64,000 nt of DNA, taken from the NCBI GenBank assembly GCA_943846685.1, contig OX044363.1, forward strand, positions 1,096,001 to 1,160,000, in the 5' to 3' direction. Origin of the DNA: an uncultured Pseudomonadales bacterium. Lineage in GTDB: Bacteria; Pseudomonadota; Gammaproteobacteria; Pseudomonadales; Porticoccaceae. The notes under the pieces were generated by a model, which was given only the letters and a program-made list of their open reading frames with translations, ran no database searches and was not told the DNA's origin. Positions within the stretch are counted from its first letter, which is position 1; each line of letters starts with the position of its first letter. Of the stretch, positions 56,584-64,000 are shown one piece after another. The position numbers and the translations under genes were made by a program.

Positions 56584-56919
56584 ATGAACAAACAGAATAT
56601 CAAACCTTTAGTTACTGCCGTAAGCGCAGCATTTCTCGCCACTGCAGCCATCTCAACGCCAGTGTTTGCCGCTGAAAACCCTTTCCAGGCCGATCAATTG
56701 CGTTCTGGCTATAACCTTGCTGACGGTCATGCCGAGGGTAAGTGCGGTGAAGGAAAGTGTGGCGAAGGTAAGGCTGAATCCGAAGGCAAGTGCGGCGAAG
56801 GCAAATGCGGTGAAGAGAAAGCCGAGTCTGAGGGCAAATGTGGTGAAGGCAAGTGTGGCGAAAGCAAAGCTGATGATGAAGGTAAGTGCGGTGAAGGCAA
56901 ATGTGGCGGCGCTGCGTAA
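56584..56919 (+). CDS. hvfA: HvfA-type (bufferin) RiPP precursor with eight EGKCG motifs
   Basis: The 111-residue precursor starts at the ATG that follows GGAGAAAG; the longer frame to 56545 is rejected. A Sec signal peptide (residues 1 to about 30, ending PVFAA) is followed by a short spacer (ENPFQADQLRSGYNLADGHA). The repeat region spans residues 51-108. It has eight EGKCG motifs in four pairs, with Cys at 54/59, 70/75, 86/91 and 102/107, an exact 16-residue (48-bp) period broken only by EGKAES, EEKAES and ESKADD. In Haemophilus HvfA, such Cys are converted by HvfB/HvfC to oxazolone-thioamide groups that bind copper. The same chemistry is inferred here. hvfB follows after 25 bp. Confidence 0.93.
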   Translation: MNKQNIKPLVTAVSAAFLATAAISTPVFAAENPFQADQLRSGYNLADGHAEGKCGEGKCGEGKAESEGKCGEGKCGEEKAESEGKCGEGKCGESKADDEGKCGEGKCGGAA

Positions 56920-56944
56920 TCATCTAATAAGAACACACTATTAA

Positions 56945-57808
56945 ATGGTTCAAGAAAAACAAAGCTACCCAGTTCAGGGGGCAGGTTTGGGATTAAGGCG
57001 GGCACTTTGTGGCCCGCTTTCTTCTGTGTCTCCCGAACAGGTTCAGTTTATGGAAGTAGCGCCAGAAAACTGGATTGATGTAGGTGGCCGTTACGGTGCG
57101 GTATTTCGAGAATACACCGAAAAATTTCCCTTTGTCCTGCATGGACTATCACTCTCAATAGGCTCCCCCTCACCACTTGACTGGGATTTATTGAAAGCTA
57201 TCAAAGCCTTTATGGCCGAACACTCGATTCGCTGTTACACCGAACATTTAAGCTATTGCAGCGACAGTGCCCATCTCTATGATCTGATGCCGATTCCCTT
57301 TACCGAAGAGGCTGTCGACTACGTGGCCGAGCGCATACTGCAGATACAGGATTTTCTCGGGCAGCGTATCGCCATGGAAAATGTCTCCTACTATGCCGCC
57401 CCACAGCAGGAAATGTCAGAGATCGACTTTACCAATGCAGTGCTTGAAAAAGCCGACTGCAAGCTGCTACTCGACGTGAATAATATTTACGTCAACAGTA
57501 TTAACCACAGTTACGATCCTCTCGAATTTCTTAAAGCATTGCCTGGCGAGCGCATTGCTTACGGCCATATTGCCGGCCATTACGACGAAGCTGAAGACCT
57601 GCGCGTCGATACCCATGGCGCCGATGTTATAGATCCGGTGTGGGCGCTTCTCGATGCGGCCTATCAGCAGTTTGGTGCTTTTCCGACACTGCTTGAGAGA
57701 GACTTTAATATCCCTCCGGTGGACGAGCTACTTAAAGAAGTTGAACAGATAAGAGAGCGGCAGGCCAAATACGCTGGCCGGCAAGCTCTAGCAGAGAATA
57801 TGGCATGA
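56945..57808 (+). CDS. hvfB: DUF692 multinuclear non-heme iron oxidase (HvfB/BufB)
   Basis: DUF692 (MNIO) enzymes use two or three iron ions and oxygen to modify cysteines of RiPP precursors. The 287-residue TIM-barrel protein keeps the candidate metal ligands: His66 (VLHGLSLS), Glu100/His101 (YTEHLSYCS), Glu145 (MENVSYY), Asp177 with Asn179/Asn180 (LLLDVNNIYVNSINH), His208 and His212 (YGHIAGH), Asp222/His224 (VDTHGADV) and Glu251 (LLERDFN). The start GLGLRRAL is typical. It lies between the precursor gene and hvfC, overlapping the latter by 4 bp. No strong ribosome site is seen, so coupling to hvfA translation is likely. Confidence 0.93.
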   Translation: MVQEKQSYPVQGAGLGLRRALCGPLSSVSPEQVQFMEVAPENWIDVGGRYGAVFREYTEKFPFVLHGLSLSIGSPSPLDWDLLKAIKAFMAEHSIRCYTEHLSYCSDSAHLYDLMPIPFTEEAVDYVAERILQIQDFLGQRIAMENVSYYAAPQQEMSEIDFTNAVLEKADCKLLLDVNNIYVNSINHSYDPLEFLKALPGERIAYGHIAGHYDEAEDLRVDTHGADVIDPVWALLDAAYQQFGAFPTLLERDFNIPPVDELLKEVEQIRERQAKYAGRQALAENMA

Positions 57809-58566
57809 CCAGAGATTCTCAAAAGCCATCCTTTCAACAGGCCCAGATAGAGTTTGCTGCTCATATTCGCAGCCCTGAGAGCAATCCAGCACCTCAGGGT
57901 ATTGAAGATCGTCGCCTGGATATCTACCGCAACTTGTTTTTCAATAATATCGAATCATTTATCGCCAATGGATTTCCAATCCTTAAATCGATCACCGATC
58001 CCGATCAGTGGACGGTTATGGTTCGCGATTTTATCCACCATCACCAGAGCCACAGCCCGTATTTTTTAGAAATAGGCAGCGAATTTTTAGACTATTTGCA
58101 AAATGAGCGTGAGCCTCTGGAAAACGACCCCGGGTTTCTTCTCGAACTGGCTCATTACGAATGGGTCGAGCTGGCGCTGGATACCTCGACAGTGGAATTT
58201 CCCGAGGCAAAAAGTGATGGCGATCTGCTCGACGACTGCCCGATAGTCTCACCGCTGGCTTGGCCTCTGAGCTACAGCTATCAGGTACAGATGATCGGTC
58301 CGGACTTTCAGCCGACAGCGGATCAAGCTGTCCCGACGCATCTAATTGTCTATCGCAACCGCAGTATGCAAATTGGCTTTATCGAAACCAATGCCACCAC
58401 CTGTCGACTACTTGAACTGTTCCGTGAAGAGAACCAAAGCGGTCGCGAAGCGCTATTAAAATTAGCTGCTGAGCTCAACCATCCCGACCCAGAGGCCTTG
58501 CTTCAATTCGGTCTCGATCTATTATTAGAGTTACGCAGTAAAGAGATTATTTGCGGTTTTCATTAA
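57805..58566 (+). CDS. hvfC: DUF2063 partner protein (HvfC/BufC)
   Basis: The 253-residue protein pairs with DUF692 enzymes and is thought to present the precursor peptide to them. The N-terminal DUF2063 helical domain shows DRRLDIYRNLFFNNIESFIANGFPILKSI (about 36-64) and FLLELAHYEWVELALD (about 109-125). The C-terminal part (HLIVYRNRSMQIGFIETNATTCRLLELF) is a winged-helix-like domain of the family. Its ATG overlaps the end of hvfB (ATGA). It closes the operon; no DoxX-like membrane gene, seen in some related loci, follows. Confidence 0.92.
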   Translation: MTRDSQKPSFQQAQIEFAAHIRSPESNPAPQGIEDRRLDIYRNLFFNNIESFIANGFPILKSITDPDQWTVMVRDFIHHHQSHSPYFLEIGSEFLDYLQNEREPLENDPGFLLELAHYEWVELALDTSTVEFPEAKSDGDLLDDCPIVSPLAWPLSYSYQVQMIGPDFQPTADQAVPTHLIVYRNRSMQIGFIETNATTCRLLELFREENQSGREALLKLAAELNHPDPEALLQFGLDLLLELRSKEIICGFH

Positions 58567-58663
58567 TTTTTTAACCTCTAGTCCCTCAGGCTGTGTACGC
58601 GGCTTTAATTGAGCAGTAGAATGCTTCGATATTCCCCTATGCACATGATTTGCGAGTAAATTT

Positions 58664-59392
58664 ATGTTTAACAAAAGCTTGGCAGCGGTTGCGCTATTGG
58701 TTTCAGGGCTGGTTTCAGGACTTGCAGCAATACCGGCTTGCGCCGATGACGACAGATTTGAAAATCTCAATCGAAAGATGTTTTATGTTAATGATCGCCT
58801 TGATCACTATGCTCTGCGCCCAGCGGCAGTCACTTACACCACAGTGATGCCAGATCCTCTGGAGAAAGGTATTGAGAACTTCTTTAGCAACCTCGATGAA
58901 GTGGGTAATGTAGTGAACGATCTTTTTCAGGGAAAATTCAATCAGGCAGCCCATGACAGTGGACGCTTTCTGCTCAACACCACCCTTGGTCTCGGCGGCC
59001 TCTTTGATGTTGCCAAGCGCGCTGGCCTGGAAAAAAGTGATGGCGAAGATTTTGGTCAGACTCTGGCAGTCTGGGGTGTGGGTGAAGGCCCTTATTTAAT
59101 GTTGCCGCTTATTGGTCCATCCACATTGAGGGATGCCCCGAGTAAATTCGTCGATAGTATAACCAGCCCATTTTCTTATGTAGATGATGTGCGAGCTCGA
59201 AATACTGCCAGAGGTGTCGATCTTTTGACTAAAAGAGTAGGCCTGTTAGAGCTCGATGATGTTATCTCTGGTGATAAGTATTTGTTTGTCCGTGATGTCT
59301 ACCTGCAGCGCAACAGATATCTGGTCAATGATGGGGCTATAGAAGACGATTTCGGTGATTTCGGTGATTTCGGTGATTTTGAAGATTATTGA
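58664..59392 (+). CDS. mlaA: MlaA/VacJ outer-membrane lipid asymmetry protein
   Basis: MlaA removes misplaced phospholipids from the outer leaflet of the outer membrane and passes them to MlaC. The 242-residue protein has a signal peptide and the core ENLNRKMFYVNDRLDHYALRPAA, NLDEVGNVVNDLFQGKFNQAAHDSGRFLLNTTLGLGGLFDVA, EDFGQTLAVWGVGEGPYLMLPLIGPSTLRDA. The expected lipobox is poor: the only Cys is in AIPACADDD (Cys26), so lipidation is doubtful. The C-terminus ends in Asp-Phe-Gly repeats encoded by a 9-bp tandem repeat (59348-59374). It is 97 bp after hvfC. Confidence 0.93.
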   Translation: MFNKSLAAVALLVSGLVSGLAAIPACADDDRFENLNRKMFYVNDRLDHYALRPAAVTYTTVMPDPLEKGIENFFSNLDEVGNVVNDLFQGKFNQAAHDSGRFLLNTTLGLGGLFDVAKRAGLEKSDGEDFGQTLAVWGVGEGPYLMLPLIGPSTLRDAPSKFVDSITSPFSYVDDVRARNTARGVDLLTKRVGLLELDDVISGDKYLFVRDVYLQRNRYLVNDGAIEDDFGDFGDFGDFEDY

Positions 59393-59528
59393 TTAAAGAC
59401 TAAATGATAACAGCGGTATATTGGCAACTAATGGAATCTACTTTTCAGCAAATCAGTTTTAAGCTAATCAAGTTTAAGCAGTGCGAGTATAAACAGCGCT
59501 CGTTGAAACCGCGGGCGCTGGGTTAACA

Positions 59529-60719
59529 ATGAATAAAGCCTCAGGCCTGATTATCCTTCTCAATGGCACTGAACCCAGTGTCCAAAGTATCGGAGACAGT
59601 CTCCAAGCCCTTGGCCGCGAGACTGCGACAGCAGAAAATTACCAAGCCATAGGCAGCCTGTGCAGCGACCCGCTGATTCAGCCGGTGGTTATCAGCTCTG
59701 AAAGTTCTCCTCTTAAAACCGACAGTCAGCGAGAACAGCTGCAAGTCATGGCAGCTAAATATTTGGTGATTGTCGCCCTGAGCGAATCGGGCATTGATAA
59801 TATTGCCGAATATTTCCGACTCGGTGTTGCCGATGTAGTCTTTCCCGAGCCCAACGAGCAGAAGATAAAAGATACCCTAGTGCGAATGGACAGGCGAGCA
59901 GAGTCGCGCTTGCAAAAAAGGCTCTATCGCACCGAAATGGAAAAGGCCAATCTCGAACTGCAAGAGAGTTTGCGGCTGCTAAAACAGGATCAGCTAGCAG
60001 GACTGGAAGTACAGAAGAGCCTGATGCCGGAGAGTCCCTTAAAGTTCGGCGACTATGAAATCTCTCACTCGATCACCCCATCACTTTATTTAAGTGGCGA
60101 CTTTGTCGGCTACAACTTTGTCCTCGGTCGCTACCTGCTGTTCTATTTTGCCGATGTCTCCGGTCACGGCGCCTCATCGGCCTTTGTTACCGTTCTGCTG
60201 CGTTTTATGATTGGCCGAGTGATACGCCGCCATCAGCTGGAAAAAGATTATACGGCGCTAGCACAGGCCCCTGAAGGGTTAGTGGAACATATCAACAATC
60301 AACTACTGGCCACCGGTCTGGGCAAGCACCTGACCATAGTCGCCGGTTCGCTAGATACAGAGACCAGTAAGTTGCGCTATGTGGTTGGCGCACAGCAGCC
60401 GTCACCAATCTTAATCACCGATGGCCGTGCTGAATACCTGCCCGGTAAAGGCAAGCCCGCAGGGATATTCGAAGATGCTGCTTGGGTGATTGAAGAGATG
60501 ACCCTGCCGGAAAGTTTTGCCTTGATACTCTTGTCCGACGGCGTATTTGATCTGATTCCGGATAAAGAAATCGCCGATAAAGAACAGACGCTGCTCAGCT
60601 ATCTCGCCACCAGTTCCGACAATATCGATAAGTTAAAGCAAGCACTACTGATCGACTCGGTAGAAGCGCCTCAAGATGATATTTCAGTGCTATTGCTGAC
60701 CCGGGGTATCAAGCCATGA
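59529..60719 (+). CDS. PP2C-type (RsbU/HsbR-like) phosphatase with degenerate receiver domain
   Basis: Partner-switching phosphatases dephosphorylate a STAS-domain antagonist. The 396-residue protein has an N-terminal receiver-like domain (about 1-125). Its usual phospho-Asp position is replaced (VVISSESSPL), so it is unlikely to be phosphorylated normally. A coiled-coil linker (about 130-170) and a PPM phosphatase domain follow, with metal-binding LYLSGDFVGY and Asp209 in FADVSGHGASSAFV, then LLSDGVFD. It resembles HsbR of Pseudomonas in layout. The stop overlaps the STAS gene start by 4 bp. No RsbW-type kinase gene is adjacent. Confidence 0.88.
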   Translation: MNKASGLIILLNGTEPSVQSIGDSLQALGRETATAENYQAIGSLCSDPLIQPVVISSESSPLKTDSQREQLQVMAAKYLVIVALSESGIDNIAEYFRLGVADVVFPEPNEQKIKDTLVRMDRRAESRLQKRLYRTEMEKANLELQESLRLLKQDQLAGLEVQKSLMPESPLKFGDYEISHSITPSLYLSGDFVGYNFVLGRYLLFYFADVSGHGASSAFVTVLLRFMIGRVIRRHQLEKDYTALAQAPEGLVEHINNQLLATGLGKHLTIVAGSLDTETSKLRYVVGAQQPSPILITDGRAEYLPGKGKPAGIFEDAAWVIEEMTLPESFALILLSDGVFDLIPDKEIADKEQTLLSYLATSSDNIDKLKQALLIDSVEAPQDDISVLLLTRGIKP

Positions 60720-61201
60720 GTGTCGGCAAAATATTGGTCTCCGATGATCAGGGCAACTACCTGCTCAAGCTGATTGGCGATGTTCGAGTGACGCTCTGCG
60801 GCTCGTTAAATCACCATATGGAAACCATCTTTGGCCGTCAGGATGTCAAAAATGTGATTGTCGATATGCTCGAGGCAGAAGGGCTCGACAGTACCACCCT
60901 TGGACTGATGGCCAAGCTGGGCCTGCACTGCCGCAAAGAATATGGCATTAACGTACAGGTGTTTTGCCAAAACCCGAGTATCTTGCGCACACTGGACTGT
61001 ATGGGTCTGGAGGAGATATTCGATATTATTCAAGAGGTACCAACGATTAATGCAGAGCTTCACAGCATAGAGTCGGTAAGTCCTGAAGTGGATGAGATTC
61101 GTCGGCAGGTGGTCGAAGCACACAGGCTGTTAATGGAGCTTAATCCGGATAACAGTAAAGAATTTATTGATCTGATCCGAGCGCTCGAATCAGACCAATA
61201 G
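60716..61201 (+). CDS. STAS-domain anti-sigma-factor antagonist (HsbA-like)
   Basis: The 161-residue protein has a STAS domain over about residues 1-105 with a phosphorylatable Ser/Thr cluster at Ser59-Thr60-Thr61 in AEGLDSTTLGLMAKLG, the usual position for this family. A helical tail of about 50 residues follows. As the partner of the upstream phosphatase, its unphosphorylated form should bind an anti-sigma factor or a diguanylate cyclase, as HsbA does in Pseudomonas. The target is not in the window. Confidence 0.87.
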   Translation: MSVGKILVSDDQGNYLLKLIGDVRVTLCGSLNHHMETIFGRQDVKNVIVDMLEAEGLDSTTLGLMAKLGLHCRKEYGINVQVFCQNPSILRTLDCMGLEEIFDIIQEVPTINAELHSIESVSPEVDEIRRQVVEAHRLLMELNPDNSKEFIDLIRALESDQ

Positions 61202-61249
61202 AGATATTTCAGCAGAGAGCTTTTTGCTAGAGAGCTCTTTACTAGAGAG

Positions 61250-61696
61250 TCAGGCCTGATCTCTAGCGCTTAACTTGCACTGTATATACTCGCTGTGACG
61301 AATATGCAGCAGATCCGCAACCCGACGAATAATCCCTTCCTCGTGCTTATCCAGATGGCCATCGGCAAAAGCCACTCGCCACATAGCGGTCATCAGGTCG
61401 ATCTTTTTGTCATGGTCAAAGTGGCTGTTGATCTCGCGAGTAAACTGATAGAGCGAAGTCGCCTCAGCCACCTCATCCCGAGACAGCAGAATTAACTCAT
61501 CCACCTGTTCCGAGCTGAGTTCCAGCATCTGGGCAAGGGTATTACTGATCGAAATCAGCTCATCTTCACCAAGATTGCCGTCAATCACCATTACTTCAAT
61601 AAGCAGTGCAGCAGTGGCGAGTTGATCGCCACTCAGTGAGTTATCGTCGGCCTCAATAACATTTTTGGCAAAAAACGCCTTAATCTTATCAATCAT
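61250..61696 (-). CDS. TerB-like helical protein
   Basis: The 148-residue protein matches the TerB (tellurite resistance) fold: LATAALLIEVMVIDGNLGEDELISI (about 25-50) and MTAMWRVAFADGHLDKHEEGIIRRVADLLHI (about 100-131) contain the paired acidic motifs typical of the family. The TerB fold is thought to bind metal ions, and these single-domain members have no defined role. Its ATG overlaps the tal stop codon by one base, making it the last gene of the dusA-tal-terB run. Confidence 0.82.
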   Translation of the reverse strand: MIDKIKAFFAKNVIEADDNSLSGDQLATAALLIEVMVIDGNLGEDELISISNTLAQMLELSSEQVDELILLSRDEVAEATSLYQFTREINSHFDHDKKIDLMTAMWRVAFADGHLDKHEEGIIRRVADLLHIRHSEYIQCKLSARDQA

Positions 61697-62661
61697 TAGT
61701 TGAGGTCTTTTAGCCAGGCTTCAAGTTTAATCTGGTCAGCGACAAAACCGCGAATACCTTCCGCGAGCTTCTCTGTCGCCATAGCATCCTGATTTAGTTC
61801 AAAGCGGAAATCACTTTCATTGCCCAGCTGATAATGAATTTTTGAGCCGGTGTTGGACGGATCCAGTTTGCGCTCCAGAGAACCATAATCATCGTCCAGC
61901 GCCTGCAGCAACTGCGGGCTGATAGTTAGACGGTCACAACCAGCCAGCTCGGTAATCTCTTCAGTATTTCTAAAGCTCGCACCCATAACTACGGTGTTGT
62001 AGCCAGTCTGCTTGTAATAGTTGTAGATACGAGTCACCGACTGTACGCCGGGATCATCGGCCGGCGCATACTCAGTAAGACCGGTCGAGTTTTTGTACCA
62101 GTCGAGAATTCTGCCAACAAAAGGCGAGATCAAATAGGCACCCGCATCAGCCGCAGCCGCTGCCTGAGTAAAGTTAAACAGCAGGGTCAGATTGCAATTA
62201 ATACCTTCTTTTTCCAACTGCTCTGCAGCGCGAATGCCTTCCCAGGTAGACGCCATCTTAATCAGAACGCGCTCTTTGCCGATACCCGCCTGCTCGTAGA
62301 GATTGATCAGGTGACGAGCCTTGGCAATAGAGGCATCCGCATCATAGGAAAGTCGCGCATCAACTTCTGTAGAGACACGTCCGGGAATCTGTTCAAGAAT
62401 TTTTTCACCAAAACCCACAGCCAGTCTATCCATACAGTCTGCAAGCTGCTCGTCACTGGACTGTCGGCCATTCATAGTGTTGGCGACAATCGAATCGACA
62501 AGACCGCGATAGGCGGGCATCTGTGCCGCTTTTAACAGCAGTGAGGGGTTGGTGGTGGCATCCTCGGGAGAGTATTGCGCAATCGCATCAAAGTCACCGG
62601 TATCTGCTACTACGGTGGTCATTTCTTTTAATTGGGCGAGTTTGCTCTTGTTGTTGCTCAT
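61696..62661 (-). CDS. tal: Transaldolase (TalB type)
   Basis: Transaldolase moves dihydroxyacetone units in the pentose phosphate pathway. The 321-residue protein begins [39 protein letters not shown]. It carries the Schiff-base Lys in [13 protein letters not shown] (about 135) and the [13 protein letters not shown] signature. Its ends overlap both neighbours by one base (dusA stop/tal start, tal stop/terB start), so the three genes are one operon. Confidence 0.97.
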   Translation of the reverse strand: MSNNKSKLAQLKEMTTVVADTGDFDAIAQYSPEDATTNPSLLLKAAQMPAYRGLVDSIVANTMNGRQSSDEQLADCMDRLAVGFGEKILEQIPGRVSTEVDARLSYDADASIAKARHLINLYEQAGIGKERVLIKMASTWEGIRAAEQLEKEGINCNLTLLFNFTQAAAAADAGAYLISPFVGRILDWYKNSTGLTEYAPADDPGVQSVTRIYNYYKQTGYNTVVMGASFRNTEEITELAGCDRLTISPQLLQALDDDYGSLERKLDPSNTGSKIHYQLGNESDFRFELNQDAMATEKLAEGIRGFVADQIKLEAWLKDLN

Positions 62662-63638
62662 TAACCATTTACTCCAGATGTTTTTGCTAGTGCGTTCGTT
62701 AAAACCTCAATTGTCGCTGAGGGTTTATGTGCATTTTCGCTGATATGTCGTCTAAATTGACGGGCTCCAGGCATGCCGTGAAATAAACCCAATATATGGC
62801 GGGTCATGGCATTTAGCTTGGTGCCTTTCGAGAGCTCATTATCCACGTATTTAAGAAACTCTTCAGCAATTTTTTCGCGACTTTTGATCGGATTCTGAGA
62901 ACCGTAGATAATTTGATCTACGCTAGCCAGTAAGTATGGATTGGTATAGGCCTCGCGCCCAACCATCACCCCGTCGAGATGCTTCAGATGTTCCGTGGAC
63001 TGCTCGAGAGTCGTCACGCCGCCATTGATAATGATGTCCAGATCGGGAAAATCTTTTTTAAGCTGATAGACCCGATCGTAGTTTAGTTCCGGTATCTCGC
63101 GGTTCTGTTTAGGGCTGAGACCTTTGAGCCAGGCCTTGCGCGCATGCACCAGAAATACCTCACAGCCAGCCTCGGCAACAGTGCCGACAAAATCCGCTAA
63201 AAACGGGTAGGAATCATGCTCATCAACACCGATGCGATGCTTAACCGTAACTGGAAGATCAACAGCCTCGCGCATAGCGGATACACAGTCAGCAGTGACC
63301 TGCGCATTTTTCATCATAATCGCGCCAAACATACCGTTCTGAACACGGTCGCTAGGGCAGCCACAGTTTAGATTGATTTCAGCGTAGTCGTACTTCGCGG
63401 CCATCTTGCAGGCCAGCGCCAAGTCTTTCGGATTGCTGCCGCCAAGCTGCAGTGCCACCGGATGCTCAAAGGCATCCATTTGCAGATGATGATCGCTATC
63501 GCCGTGGAGGATTGCGCCAGTGGTCAACATCTCGGTATAGAGCATCGAATGCTGACTGATCAGGCGCAAGAAATAGCGACAGTGGCGATCGGTCCAGTCG
63601 AGCATGGGGGCCACACAAAATTTTCTATCTAAGGGCAT
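62661..63638 (-). CDS. dusA: tRNA-dihydrouridine synthase A
   Basis: DusA reduces U20/U20a in the tRNA D-loop using FMN and NADPH. The 325-residue protein opens with [22 protein letters not shown] and has the catalytic Cys in [37 protein letters not shown] and the FMN-binding IINGGVTT and [16 protein letters not shown] follow. I use the ATG at 63638; a TTG at 63656 would add six residues. The 184 bp beyond it contain no gene. Confidence 0.96.
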   Translation of the reverse strand: MPLDRKFCVAPMLDWTDRHCRYFLRLISQHSMLYTEMLTTGAILHGDSDHHLQMDAFEHPVALQLGGSNPKDLALACKMAAKYDYAEINLNCGCPSDRVQNGMFGAIMMKNAQVTADCVSAMREAVDLPVTVKHRIGVDEHDSYPFLADFVGTVAEAGCEVFLVHARKAWLKGLSPKQNREIPELNYDRVYQLKKDFPDLDIIINGGVTTLEQSTEHLKHLDGVMVGREAYTNPYLLASVDQIIYGSQNPIKSREKIAEEFLKYVDNELSKGTKLNAMTRHILGLFHGMPGARQFRRHISENAHKPSATIEVLTNALAKTSGVNG

Positions 63639-63822
63639 GGTTTTTACAGGCAGCAAATTAATTTAGGGCCCAGTATTTGAGCAGGCGGCAATTATAGAAG
63701 CCCTGAAGCGAAAAGTCCGTAAACATTCATCGTTAACTCAGATTTAAGTGATCAATCTGGGCTTGAAAAGCGCTATGGTATTAGATTCTGAGGCCGGGCT
63801 CAGATAAAGGTTTTAAAGCAAG

Positions 63823-64000
63823 TTAAGACCACATTGCTTCAACCGGCACCGCCCAGAGGCGATCATCAAACGGAATTACTTTGTTGCCTCGATACAATAC
63901 GATGCCGCAACTAAAATCATCCCCCACCTGATCGCGTAAGACTTTGAGTCCCTTGAAATCCCTCTCAGAAACAGCGTCGCGACCTTTAATTTCGATCCCG
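63823..64000 (-). CDS. C-terminal end of a DUF4143-type ATPase (cut by window edge)
   Basis: The last 58 codons of a minus-strand gene enter from the window edge, ending at TTA 63823-63825. The reading GIEIKGRDAVSERDFKGLKVLRDQVG followed by CGIVLYRGNKVIPFDDRLWAVPVEAMW is the usual C-terminus of AAA ATPases with a DUF4143 domain, where it forms a PD-(D/E)xK-like IEIK strand. Such genes are of unknown function and often mobile. The N-terminal ATPase part is outside the window. Confidence 0.75.
   Translation of the reverse strand, partial: GIEIKGRDAVSERDFKGLKVLRDQVGDDFSCGIVLYRGNKVIPFDDRLWAVPVEAMWS

Noticed and set aside
56727-57005. Minus-strand frame of 92 codons antisense to hvfA with a repeated HLPSPHLPS pattern
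   Set aside because: Its repeats are the mirror of the 48-bp hvfA repeat. The plus frame has a signal peptide, a ribosome site and partner genes; this one has none.

Overview
The window looks like chromosomal DNA of a marine gammaproteobacterium. Gene orders that are typical of this class recur: mutS | cinA-recA-recX, alaS-lysC-csrA-tRNA-Ser, tRNA-Leu-tig-clpP-clpX-lon-hupB-ppiD, and mltD | yafS-like-rnhA-dnaQ. A secreted laminarinase-type GH16 enzyme, a VPLPA/PEP-CTERM type surface protein and a full leucine-degradation (liu) operon suggest an oligotroph living on algal matter, perhaps of the Cellvibrionales/SAR92 type. That placement is inference from gene content only.

Layout. 1-4.3 kb: DNA repair (mutS cut by the window edge, pncC/cinA, SOS-boxed recA, recX). 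4.3-11.9 kb: hydrolase, DUF6491 protein, M23 peptidase, Trm112-like protein, HIT protein, alaS, lysC, csrA. 11.9-13.5 kb: a repeat-rich island holding a truncated tRNA-Ser copy, chains of small hairpins, the intact tRNA-Ser(GCU), and 2.7 tandem copies of a 248-bp unit. 13.2-14.8 kb: a small ECF sigma operon preceded by a decayed duplicate of its first gene and promoter. 14.8-19.3 kb: aldo/keto reductase, GH16 enzyme, MAPEG protein, LysR regulator. 19.4-23.6 kb: gcvT and gcvP, without gcvH. 23.6-27.4 kb: a PhnDCE-type ABC importer operon headed by a eukaryote-type HisA. 27.5-34.8 kb: liuR-A-B-C-D-E on the minus strand, interrupted by an inverted-repeat cluster. 34.8-38.3 kb: flavin reductase, FadH-like enoate reductase and a divergent TetR regulator. 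38.5-39.5 kb: a sorting-signal protein and a small acidic lipoprotein. 39.8-48.5 kb: tRNA-Leu and the protein quality-control block. 48.6-56.4 kb: mltD, methyltransferase, rnhA, dnaQ, hrpA. 56.5-58.6 kb: an hvfABC (bufferin-type) RiPP operon. 58.6-64 kb: mlaA, a PP2C/STAS partner-switching pair, then the minus-strand dusA-tal-terB operon and the end of an ATPase gene.

The most notable system is hvfABC. It consists of an exported precursor with eight EGKCG motifs in an exact 16-residue period, a DUF692 multinuclear iron oxidase with all expected metal ligands, and a DUF2063 partner. A good ECF-sigma (GGAACTT-N15-GTCAGA) promoter candidate and an 11-bp inverted repeat lie upstream. Related systems make modified-cysteine, copper-binding peptides. 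Other points worth a second look are the tRNA-Ser/hairpin island, the eukaryote-type HisA linked to an ABC importer, the apparent strand permutation in the GH16 enzyme, and the duplicated ECF promoter.
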